From CAZNDN01 sp964571815 (lineage in GTDB: Bacteria; Fibrobacterota; Chitinivibrionia; Chitinivibrionales; WJKA01), in NCBI GenBank assembly GCA_964571815.1, contig CAZNDN010000004.1, positions 1 to 64,000 on the forward strand: a stretch of 64,000 nucleotides of DNA. The letters are read 5' to 3'. The notes beneath the pieces are model-generated. The model was not told the origin of the DNA. It ran no database searches and saw nothing but the letters and a program-made list of their open reading frames with translations. Made by a program: the position numbers and the translations under genes. Every line of letters begins with the position of its first letter. Position 1 is the first letter of the stretch. Positions 51,762 to 59,477 of the stretch are shown here, in pieces.

Positions 51762-52459
51762 ACCTCTCGCCCCACGATCGAATAGTTGCGGAATGCCTCG
51801 CGCTCCTTCAGAGAAACAACGTTGCGGTGGAGAATACCGTCCGTGAAGTGATCAAGCTTTTTCTTACAATGGAAGGGCATTTTTCCGCGGCCGACATACA
51901 GCGTCTTGCCGGCGAGCGACGACTGGAGGTAACCCGGTCTGATGTTGAAAGGGCCCTGCGGCTGCTGGTTTCGTACGGTTTTGCCGGAAGAAGGACATTT
52001 CCGGACGGCCTCGAACGATTCGAGCACATTCATATCGGCCGACACCACGATCATCTGTACTGTCTGAAATGCGGGAAGATCATCGAGTTTTTTTCGCCGG
52101 CCCTGGAGGAAGAGCAGACGCGAGTGGCCCGCAAACACGGTTTTCACGCCTTTGCGCACGCCATGCAGATCCATGGACTGTGCGAGCGGTGTTTCGGCGG
52201 GGAATCCGAACGGTTGATACCCCTTTCCGCCGTGAAGGCGGGCGGGAAGTTTCGGGTTGTTGACGTCGGGGCAATGATGCCGGGCGGCGGACGGGGGAAG
52301 GGCGTTCGACGACGGTTGATGGAGATGGGGTTGGCGCCGGGAATGACCGGAGAGGTCCTGCAGAACGGCCCGGGAGTGGCGGTACTGCTCGTCGGCGACG
52401 TCAGGCTCGCCCTCCGGGGGGGAGAGCGCAACGCGATACGGGTAGCACTGTTGAACTGA
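51758..52459 (+). CDS. Fur-FeoA fusion protein
   Basis: The product is 233 residues. The start is TTG 51758, six bases after AGGAGG and overlapping the previous stop; no ATG or GTG fits this ribosome site. Residues about 1-150 are a second Fur-family domain with ENTVREVIKLFLTMEGHFSA, the winged helix TRSDVERALRLLVSYGFAGR and the metal cluster HIHIGRHHDHLYCLKCGKII. The second CxxC is in HGLCERCFGG. After a short linker, residues about 155-233 form a FeoA/SH3-like domain: LIPLSAVKAGGKFRVVDVGA, RRRLMEMGLAPGMTGEVLQN and LALRGGERNAIRVALL. FeoA domains are C-terminal in DtxR-type regulators, but a Fur-FeoA join is unusual. It could sense iron and regulate FeoB directly. No frameshift or gap is visible at the join. 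Confidence 0.83.
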   Translation: MNLSPHDRIVAECLALLQRNNVAVENTVREVIKLFLTMEGHFSAADIQRLAGERRLEVTRSDVERALRLLVSYGFAGRRTFPDGLERFEHIHIGRHHDHLYCLKCGKIIEFFSPALEEEQTRVARKHGFHAFAHAMQIHGLCERCFGGESERLIPLSAVKAGGKFRVVDVGAMMPGGGRGKGVRRRLMEMGLAPGMTGEVLQNGPGVAVLLVGDVRLALRGGERNAIRVALLN

Positions 52460-52470
52460 GGACAGAGTCG

Positions 52471-52725
52471 ATGCTCTTGAAGAACACGACCGAGCGAATT
52501 CCTTTGAGTTTATGCAGTGAAGGCGAGCGTTGGACGATTGCCGGGCTCAGCGGCAGCGGAGCATTTCGAACCCGTCTCATCGAAATGGGATTCACCAAAG
52601 GGACTATCGTGGAGATTGTCCGGTACGCCCCTCTCCGCGATCCGATGGAGCTGGTGGTCAGAAACTTCCACGTAAGCCTCCGTGTGGAGGAGGCGGCTCG
52701 TATATTGGTTACACGACCGGACTGA
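52471..52725 (+). CDS. feoA: Ferrous iron transport accessory protein FeoA
   Basis: The product is 84 residues, a free-standing SH3-like FeoA. It shows GERWTIAGLSGSGAFRTRLI, then EMGFTKGTIVEIVRYAPLRD and the final strand ELVVRNFHVSLRVEEAARIL. The Glu-Met-Gly-Phe and leucine-rich strand are family hallmarks. FeoA binds the cytoplasmic side of FeoB and promotes Fe2+ uptake. It starts 11 bases after the fusion gene, so the operon encodes two FeoA domains, one fused and one free. Confidence 0.93.
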   Translation: MLLKNTTERIPLSLCSEGERWTIAGLSGSGAFRTRLIEMGFTKGTIVEIVRYAPLRDPMELVVRNFHVSLRVEEAARILVTRPD

Positions 52726-52817
52726 TCAACCGCGTTGTCGGGGTATGCCGTGCCCGCGGCGCGGTTACGGGAGTGCGGGGAGCGGGACCATATCCCGGTA
52801 CGGGAAAGAGAACGGTC

Positions 52818-54173
52818 ATGGTGAAGGCAGTACAGGTCGAACTCGAAGAACTGATTGAGCAGCGCAACTGGGGCCGTCTGCGGGAGCGACTCGGCGACTG
52901 GGAGGTTCCCGAAATCGCCGAGGTGCTCCATATTCTTGACAAAAGGCAGAGGGTGCTCCTGTTCCGGTCTCTTCCACGCGGGTTGTCGGCCGAAGTTTTC
53001 TCGTATTTCGAGCCTGAAGATCAGGACATTCTGATGCGGGAGTTGACCGATGCGGAGACGCGCCACATCCTTGCCAATCTCGATCCCGACGACCGTACGG
53101 CGCTGCTTGAAGAGCTGCCCGCGGAGGTAACGACCCGGCTCTACGGGCTTCTGGACACGGAAGATCTCAAGGAAGCGCGGTGGCTTCTGGGCTACCCCGA
53201 AGAGAGCGTCGGGCGGCTCATGACCCCCGACTACGTTGCGGTGAGTCCGCGGTGGAGTATCCAGCGGGCGCTGGAGCATATCCGTGCCCAGGGCAAAGAC
53301 AGCGAAACGATCAACCGTATCTTCATCACCGACCCTTCGGGGAAACTCCTCGACGACGTCATGCTGCGGAGACTGATCCTGGCCGATCCGGATCAGGGAG
53401 TATCGCAGGTCATGGACCACTCGTTCGTGAGTCTGTCGGCATTCGACGACCGGGAGAAGGCGGTGGAAGCAATGCGGCGGTACGATATCGTAGCGGTACC
53501 GGTGGTCGATTCCGAGGGGGTCCTGATCGGGATCGTGACGTTCGATGACGTTTGGGACGTTGCCGAGGAAGAGGTTACGGAAGATATCCACAAGGCAGCG
53601 GCCATGGAGCCGCTGGAGATGAGCTATCACCGGGCAAGCGTATGGGACCTGTACACGCGACGCATAGGCTGGCTCGTGATTCTTGTCGTGCTCAGTGTTG
53701 TCTCTTCGGTGGTGATCTCCGCGTTTGAAGACAAGCTCGCCGCCGTCATCACCCTGGCGGCTTTCATTCCCATTCTCCTGGGCGCGGCAGGTAACACCGG
53801 CTCCCAATCGGCAACGCTCACGATTCGTGCTCTGGTAACGGGAGACCTTCTGCCTTCGCAGTGGGCCGGCTCGGTGGTCAAGGAACTCGGCGTCGGCATC
53901 CTTCTCGGCGTCTCGCTGGGTGTGCTGGGAGGTTGCCTGGGGTTTGTGATGGCCGGTGCGCGAAGTGTGGGGCTGAAAATCGGCCTGGTAGTGGGTATGT
54001 CCATGAGCGCGGTCATTCTTTTTGCCAATATTGTGGGAGTGGTACTGCCGTTTGTCCTGAACAAGGCACGCCTGGATCCGGCGGTGGCAAGCAGCCCCCT
54101 GATCACGACGATCGCCGACGCGCTCGGGCTGCTGGTCTATTTCAGTATCGCTTCAGCGGTGTTGCAGTTGTGA
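52818..54173 (+). CDS. mgtE: Magnesium transporter MgtE
   Basis: The product is 451 residues, the standard MgtE length. ATG 52818 begins the superhelical N-domain (LEELIEQRNWGRLRERLGDW), which includes LDPDDRTALLEELP. Two CBS domains follow (VGRLMTPDYVAVSPRWSIQR and VMDHSFVSLSAFDDREKAVE), then a plug helix. Five membrane segments include IGWLVILVVLSVVSSVVISA and FIPILLGAAGNTGSQSATLT, the latter with the pore motif around Gly-Asn-Thr-Gly-Ser. MgtE is a Mg2+-gated channel of the inner membrane, also able to pass other divalent ions. It sits between feoA and feoB in the same direction, 92 and 159 bases from them. Confidence 0.96.
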   Translation: MVKAVQVELEELIEQRNWGRLRERLGDWEVPEIAEVLHILDKRQRVLLFRSLPRGLSAEVFSYFEPEDQDILMRELTDAETRHILANLDPDDRTALLEELPAEVTTRLYGLLDTEDLKEARWLLGYPEESVGRLMTPDYVAVSPRWSIQRALEHIRAQGKDSETINRIFITDPSGKLLDDVMLRRLILADPDQGVSQVMDHSFVSLSAFDDREKAVEAMRRYDIVAVPVVDSEGVLIGIVTFDDVWDVAEEEVTEDIHKAAAMEPLEMSYHRASVWDLYTRRIGWLVILVVLSVVSSVVISAFEDKLAAVITLAAFIPILLGAAGNTGSQSATLTIRALVTGDLLPSQWAGSVVKELGVGILLGVSLGVLGGCLGFVMAGARSVGLKIGLVVGMSMSAVILFANIVGVVLPFVLNKARLDPAVASSPLITTIADALGLLVYFSIASAVLQL

Positions 54174-54332
54174 CGAACGTGGTGGGGAGGTCGTTTTTTT
54201 TTGCGTACATTTTGCGACGATGTCTCAATTTTGACGCAGGCGTGAACCACAGTATCGCGGCAGGCCGAAGAGCGCTCGCCGGGAAGGGGGCGGGCTGACT
54301 CCGGGCAATCGCACAGCCGGGTGAAAGGTATC

Positions 54333-56465
54333 ATGATTACTATCGCATTGACGGGGAACCCCAACAGCGGAAAGACGTCGATATTCAACGTACTGACGGG
54401 GGCGCACCAGAAGGTCGGCAACTGGGGCGGCGTTACCGTGGAGGTCAAGGAGGGTGTCACGCGGCGCACGGGGAAAGAAGCGGCCGTCGTCGACCTTCCG
54501 GGGACCTACTCCCTGAGTGCTTACAGTCTCGAAGAACGCGTGGCCCGGGATTATATCGTGGAGCAGCGGCCCGAAGTGGTCGTGGACATCGTCGATGCCT
54601 CGAATCTGGAGCGCAACCTTTACCTGGCCGTGCAGCTCCAGGAGCTGGGCGTCAGACCCGTACTGGCATTCAATATGTGGGATGAGGTCGAAAGGAAAGG
54701 AATCTCCGTCGACACGGAACGGCTTTCGCGGCTTATGGGCGTGCCTGTCGTTACCACCGTGGGAAGGACCGGACAGGGAGTCGATGCGCTGTTGGAGGAG
54801 GCTTTCCGGTCGGCTTCCTCCGCCCGGCCCCTTTCCGTACTTGATATCCCCGGCCATTTCCCTTCCGAGGTAGAGCAGGCGATCGAGACGCTGTCGGCTC
54901 ACGAGGCGGTAAGAACGGCGGGAAAGTATCCGCCTCGGTGGGCTGCGGTGAAGCTGTTTGAGAACGATCCCCGGGTCATGGACATTGTGAGGGGGCTCCC
55001 GGGTGGTGAGGATGTCCTTGCTGAGGTGCAAAAAGCCTCGGAGCAGATCCGCGCCCGGCTCGGCGAGGAGCCGCAGACCCTTATCGCCGAAGCGCGTTAC
55101 GGACGTATCGCCGGTGCTCTTAGAGAAACGGTTCAGTATCGAAAGCCCGACCGCGTGGAAATCTCCGACAGGATAGATACGTTTCTTACGCACCGCTTTC
55201 TGGCCTACCCCGTATTCCTGGTATTTATGTGGGTCCTGTTTCAAACGACCTTCACGCTTGGCCGGCACCCCATGAACTGGATCGAAGGGTTGTTTCGGTG
55301 GCTGAGTGTCGGGGTAAGCGCGGCTCTGCCTCCCGGTGTGCCGAGAGACCTGCTTGTCGACGGTGTTATCGAAGGAGTGGGAGGAGTGGCGGTGTTTCTC
55401 CCCAACATCCTGATACTTTTTCTGGGCGTTTCGATCATGGAAGACACCGGCTACATGGCCCGTGCCGCGTTCATAATGGACAAAATCATGCACAAGATGG
55501 GGCTTCACGGCAAGAGTTTCATCCCCCTGCTCATGGGCCTGGGCTGCAACGTCCCGGCAATCATGGCGACGCGCACCCTGGAATCGGAGCGTGACCGCAT
55601 CAAGACCATTCTCCTCGCACCCCTGATCAGTTGCTCGGCGCGTCTCCCGATATACGTCCTGCTCGCCGGAGCACTCTTCCCCCGCCACGCGGGAAACGTG
55701 GTATTCCTGTTTCAGTTCGTTTTTGGGACCGTAGCATTTTTCCTTATGGGAATGCTGCTTACCAGGACGCTTTTCCGTGGTGAGGATTACCCGTTCGTAA
55801 TGGAGCTTCCTCCGTATCGACTCCCCACCTTTCGCAGCGTGCTGCTGCACATGTGGGAGAAGGCAAAACATTTCGTGAAGAAGATGGGCGGCGTGGTATT
55901 GTGTTTCTCGGTCGTTCTGTGGGTGCTGAGTTCCTATCCCCGACCCCCCGAATTAGTCCGGCATTATGCGCAGCTCCAGACTCGTATCGAGAACCGGGAA
56001 CACTGGAGCGCCCGGGAGCGAAACGAAGTACTGCGGCAGCTTCGGCGGGAAAAACGCCTCAAGCTCATGGAAGCATCGTACATTGCCGGGATCGGCCGCG
56101 CTCTTGAGCCGCTTGTGAAGCCGCTTGGATTCGACTGGCGCGACGCCGTCTCGCTGGCCGCCGGTTTCGTAGCCAAGGAGGTCGTCGTGAGTTCCTTTGG
56201 AGTGCTGTTTGCGGCTGATGAGGATTCCGATGAGCACAGTGAAGAGCTGAGAGCACGAATGGCCGAGCATTATACTCCCCTGACCGCATTTGCATTCATG
56301 TGTTTTGTGCTCCTCTACACACCCTGCATGGTGGCGCTGGTGACGATGATCCGTGAGCTGCGAAACTGGAAGTGGTCGGTGTTTGCGCTTTTCTACCAGG
56401 TAGGGCTTGCCTGGATTGTCGCCTTTGCCGTGTACCAGGGCGGACGTCTGGTGGGATTGGAGTAG
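54333..56465 (+). CDS. feoB: Ferrous iron transporter FeoB
   Basis: The product is 710 residues. The ATG was chosen over an in-frame GTG four codons upstream because AAAGG is four bases before it. The GTPase domain opens ITIALTGNPNSGKTSIFNVL (G1). It has VVDLPGTYSLSAYSLEE (G3) and FNMWDEVERKG (G4). A regulatory GDI-like helical region follows. The membrane part has FLPNILILFLGVSIMEDTGY (Gate motif), PLLMGLGCNVPAIMATRTL and APLISCSARLPIYVLLAGAL, the second gate with the conserved Cys. The linker between the gates contains a charged helix (RIENREHWSARERNEVLRQL). It imports Fe2+ across the inner membrane. It lies 159 bases after mgtE with an AT-rich gap, so it may have its own promoter. Confidence 0.97.
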   Translation: MITIALTGNPNSGKTSIFNVLTGAHQKVGNWGGVTVEVKEGVTRRTGKEAAVVDLPGTYSLSAYSLEERVARDYIVEQRPEVVVDIVDASNLERNLYLAVQLQELGVRPVLAFNMWDEVERKGISVDTERLSRLMGVPVVTTVGRTGQGVDALLEEAFRSASSARPLSVLDIPGHFPSEVEQAIETLSAHEAVRTAGKYPPRWAAVKLFENDPRVMDIVRGLPGGEDVLAEVQKASEQIRARLGEEPQTLIAEARYGRIAGALRETVQYRKPDRVEISDRIDTFLTHRFLAYPVFLVFMWVLFQTTFTLGRHPMNWIEGLFRWLSVGVSAALPPGVPRDLLVDGVIEGVGGVAVFLPNILILFLGVSIMEDTGYMARAAFIMDKIMHKMGLHGKSFIPLLMGLGCNVPAIMATRTLESERDRIKTILLAPLISCSARLPIYVLLAGALFPRHAGNVVFLFQFVFGTVAFFLMGMLLTRTLFRGEDYPFVMELPPYRLPTFRSVLLHMWEKAKHFVKKMGGVVLCFSVVLWVLSSYPRPPELVRHYAQLQTRIENREHWSARERNEVLRQLRREKRLKLMEASYIAGIGRALEPLVKPLGFDWRDAVSLAAGFVAKEVVVSSFGVLFAADEDSDEHSEELRARMAEHYTPLTAFAFMCFVLLYTPCMVALVTMIRELRNWKWSVFALFYQVGLAWIVAFAVYQGGRLVGLE

Positions 56466-56825
56466 CCGGCGGGGCAGTCAAAATACGTTGCGAAGGCCGG
56501 GAAGTGTTCCCGATTCCGGCGTGTCTGCCGGGCGGAACAGCCCCCCGACGCCCGCGGTCCCCTTCTCACGAAAGTGCCGAAGTGGTATAATGAGAGGAGC
56601 TTTGTCATCGGACGCCGGAACCGGGGTATCGAACCGTGAAGTGCAGCACGAGACCGGCCGCCGGGCGCTGTGATTGGGGTGTCGGTGATTTCGGGTGCCT
56701 CCGGCAGCCGAATACCGACCTTCGCTGAGGACCGACCCGGAGAAGATTATCCGACACATACCGTCGGATTTCACGTTCCCGTCCCGGGACTATCTTTTCT
56801 TTCAAGGCAATGTTGGGGACAGGTA
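56466..56825. other. Intergenic region with consensus -10 promoter
   Basis: The 360 bases contain a plus-strand promoter with -35 TTCTCA (56563-56568), a 17-base spacer and a perfect -10 TATAAT (56586-56591). It would give the HD-GYP gene a leader of about 230 bases. No protein-like frame or stable RNA fold was identified in that leader. Confidence 0.5.
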
Positions 56826-58007
56826 ATGGTACGATTTTCGCTGGATGACGTCACGGACGATATGGTTCTGGGGCAATCTCTTTTCTCTCCCAGCGGCGAA
56901 TTGCTGCTTGCGGCGGGCCACCATGTAGCGCGCCGCTACCGCAAACGGCTGAAAGAGCTTGGTTACTCAACGCTTCTTATCGACGAGGAAGGGACGGAAG
57001 AGGCGATTCCCGAAACAGTCATCTCAGAGCACCTTCAGCGGGAAATGGAGGTGTCGTTCAACCGGTCGGCCCGGGAGCTTCGGTCGGTGTTCGAGTCCCG
57101 GAAGATGGCCGAGAAGACGGTCCGGGATATCATCAAGAGTAACCGAAATCATATCGACAAGCTGATTCATAACTCCGGCATTGCCCGCACCCTGGACAGG
57201 GTCATCGAAGACATTCTGAGTCAGAACGCCGTGGTTCTGAACCTCTCTGCGCTCCAGAAGGCGGGAGACGAGCTGCTTCCACACGTGGTCAATGTAACCC
57301 TGACCGCCCTGTGCATCGGCCGCAAGTATCATTTCAGCTACGAAGAGCTGAAACAACTGGGCATGGGAGCGATAAACTACGACCTGGGCATGGTCGCCGT
57401 ATCCGGAGACATCAGGGCCAAAGAGGGGGAACTTACGGACGACGAGGTTCTGCAGCTCCAACAGCATACGGTATTCGGGCATCTCATGCTTTCGCAAAAC
57501 CCGGTAATACCTCCGACATCGGCCGCGGTGGCCCTTCAGCACCACGAATTCCAGGACGGGAGCGGGTACCCTCGAGGCATCCGGGGCGACAATCGTCCAC
57601 CGTTGAAGGATTTTTCCCGGAAGGGAATGATACACCGGTTTTCGGAGATAGTCGCTGTTGCCGACCACTACGACATGTTCACATCGGGTCGCCCGCACTT
57701 CTCGCGCGGGATGACGGCAAGGGAGGCGATCAGGGAGCTGATCGAGATGAGCGGGAGCAAGCTGAATACGGGTGTGGTCAAAACCCTGGTTTCGATTGTC
57801 CCCCTGTATCCGGTCGGCGCGAGAATCAGGGTAGTCAACGGTCCCCTGCCTCAGCTTGTCGGCTATTTCGGCGTGGTGGCACGTGACAATCCCGGAGACC
57901 TGGAGCATCCGCAAATAGTCCTGTACGAAACGAAGACTCATTCGCGCATCAAACCGATCCTGCTGGATCTGGCCCACCAGAAAAACTTCACCATCGAGTT
58001 GGTCTAA
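56826..58007 (+). CDS. Degenerate HD-GYP domain protein (HD replaced by YD)
   Basis: The product is 393 residues with no membrane segment. Residues about 1-130 form a DUF3391-like or linker region with charged helices (SARELRSVFESRKMAEKTVR). The HD-GYP domain (about 135-330) keeps His153 (LLPHVVNV), His214 (LQQHTVFGHLM), His239-His240 (VALQHHEFQDGSGYPRG), the GYP motif and Asp280 (IVAVADHYDMFTS). The defining HD pair is Tyr185-Asp186 (GAINYDLGM rather than LLHDIGK). The HD Asp is retained but its His partner is lost. Active HD-GYP enzymes hydrolyse c-di-GMP with two or three metals; loss of this ligand suggests reduced or no phosphodiesterase activity and a sensor role. The start has only a weak GGGACAGG. 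Convergent with trpS. Confidence 0.82.
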   Translation: MVRFSLDDVTDDMVLGQSLFSPSGELLLAAGHHVARRYRKRLKELGYSTLLIDEEGTEEAIPETVISEHLQREMEVSFNRSARELRSVFESRKMAEKTVRDIIKSNRNHIDKLIHNSGIARTLDRVIEDILSQNAVVLNLSALQKAGDELLPHVVNVTLTALCIGRKYHFSYEELKQLGMGAINYDLGMVAVSGDIRAKEGELTDDEVLQLQQHTVFGHLMLSQNPVIPPTSAAVALQHHEFQDGSGYPRGIRGDNRPPLKDFSRKGMIHRFSEIVAVADHYDMFTSGRPHFSRGMTAREAIRELIEMSGSKLNTGVVKTLVSIVPLYPVGARIRVVNGPLPQLVGYFGVVARDNPGDLEHPQIVLYETKTHSRIKPILLDLAHQKNFTIELV

Positions 58008-58071
58008 GTCGAATACGTTTCAGGAGACGCTCTTCGCGACTTCCCCCTGCCCCCTCCGGAGCCCGGTCGGG

Positions 58072-59040
58072 TCACGGAAGGCGCACACCGACCGCTTCGC
58101 GCACACGATTCAGCGTGGGAAGAGCTATTTCACGAGCCCGCTGCTCGCCCGTGCGACGAAGTTCACGGATGTGCCCCGGATCGGCGGCGAGCTGCTCACG
58201 TCGTTTGCGATACGGCAGGAAGTACTCCCACAGCATTTCAAACAAGGCCTTCTTGGCGTCCCCGTAGCCCATTCCGCCTTCCCTGAACCGTTGTTCCAGC
58301 TCACGGCTCTGCGTTTCGTCGGCGAAGAGTCGGTACAGGGCGCAGATGACGCTGTTGTCGGGATCTTTGGGCTCCGCTACCGGGGTCGAGTCGGTGACAA
58401 TACTCATGAGCTTCTTCCGAAACGCTTTCTCCGGGGCGAAGATCTCGATAGTATTGCCGTAGGATTTCGACATTTTCTGCCCGTCGATACCGGGAATCAC
58501 CGCAACATCGCCGGATATTTCGGGAACCGGCAACGTGAAAACGTTTTCGTACTGCTGATTGAATTTCGCGGCTATATCCCGGGTCACCTCGACGTGTTGT
58601 TTCTGGTCCCTGCCCACGGGTACGATGTCTGACTGATACAGCAGTATGTCGGCGGCCATGAGCACGGGGTAGGAAAACAGTCCGTTGCTTGCCGGAATGC
58701 CGCGGTCGGTTTTGTCTTTGTACGAATGACACCGTTGCAGCAGCCCCACCGGGGTAATCGAGTTCAGATACCAGGTCAGCTCCGTAACTTCCGGCACATC
58801 GGATTGCACCCAGAAGATGGACTGCTCGGGATCGATACCCAGGGCGAGCATGTCGATAAACGCATTTCGAATGCTGTTGCTGAGCGCCCGGCCGTCGAAC
58901 ACCGACGTAAGGCTGTGCAGGTCGGCGATGAAGCAGAAGAGGTCGCCCCGATTCTGCGATTCGACCATTGGCTTGACCATGCCCAGGTAGTTGCCGATGT
59001 GAATCGCACCGGAGGGCTGTATTCCCGAAAGTATGCGCAT
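58072..59040 (-). CDS. trpS: Tryptophanyl-tRNA synthetase
   Basis: TrpS attaches tryptophan to tRNA-Trp. The product is 322 residues, as expected for a bacterial enzyme. The class I signatures are LSGIQPSGAIHIGNYLGM (HIGN) and GIDGQKMSKSYGNTIEIF (KMSKS). The active-site strand reads FCFIADLHSLT; VGRDQKQHVEVTRDIA and SYPVLMAADILLYQSDIVPV are further hallmarks. AGGAGA lies seven bases before the ATG. A 16-bp palindrome lies 40 bases upstream of the start codon. Confidence 0.97.
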   Translation of the reverse strand: MRILSGIQPSGAIHIGNYLGMVKPMVESQNRGDLFCFIADLHSLTSVFDGRALSNSIRNAFIDMLALGIDPEQSIFWVQSDVPEVTELTWYLNSITPVGLLQRCHSYKDKTDRGIPASNGLFSYPVLMAADILLYQSDIVPVGRDQKQHVEVTRDIAAKFNQQYENVFTLPVPEISGDVAVIPGIDGQKMSKSYGNTIEIFAPEKAFRKKLMSIVTDSTPVAEPKDPDNSVICALYRLFADETQSRELEQRFREGGMGYGDAKKALFEMLWEYFLPYRKRREQLAADPGHIRELRRTGEQRAREIALPTLNRVREAVGVRLP

Positions 59041-59080
59041 GAGTGATCTCCTGGTGTCGATAGATTCCCGCTCAATCGTT

Positions 59081-59096
59081 ACCTGCCCGGGCAGGT
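59081..59096. promoter_or_regulatory. Perfect 16-bp palindrome in the trpS leader
   Basis: ACCTGCCCGGGCAGGT is fully self-complementary and 41 bases before the trpS start codon. It could be a dimeric repressor site; as RNA the arms leave no loop, so an operator is more likely. Confidence 0.45.
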
Positions 59097-59110
59097 GCGG
59101 TCGGTCGTTG

Positions 59111-59176
59111 CGGCTTTCGCCGGATTACGGATTGGTGTGGAAACGTACGCGCCGGGATTCCGGCGAAAGCCGGAAT
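59111..59176. repeat. Short inverted palindromic repeat element
   Basis: ATTCCGGC-GAAA-GCCGGAAT (59157-59176) is a perfect 8-bp stem with a GAAA tetraloop. A second near-copy in opposite orientation (CGGCTTTCGCCGGATT, 59111-59126) matches 15 of 16 positions. Such units are typical of REP-like dispersed palindromes. Confidence 0.55.
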
Positions 59177-59477
59177 GACGATCGAATACGACACCGGGAC
59201 CCGACCCGGGCAGCAACTACCGACACTACAAAATACTTAATACTTAAAAGTGCACCCCGGTTCCTCTGCGGAGAAGGCCGGCGTCGCGGGACGCCCGGCA
59301 GTGGGGACCGACGGAGGCCCCCGGGGGCCTCCGCTCAGACGACACCGGTTCAGGGTATGGGCTTCTAGTATTTTTTACCGTTCCGACTTGTTGAAGTTCA
59401 TTGTATCGTTGGGGATCCTCCGGGGATGAGACACGCCGCCCGGAGCGGCCTCCCGATCTTCGTAAAGGGGTGCAGTG

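Larger units (their letters stand above)
59041..59477. other. Divergent region between trpS and the phosphohexomutase gene, with palindromes
   Basis: The 437 bases contain two notable structures (separate entries): a perfect 16-bp palindrome near trpS, and a hairpin repeat at 59157-59176 whose inverted near-copy is at 59111-59126. An AT-rich patch (59229-59250) has the direct repeat AATACTT-AATACTT on the plus strand and could hold promoters for either gene. No coding frame is supported. Confidence 0.4.
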
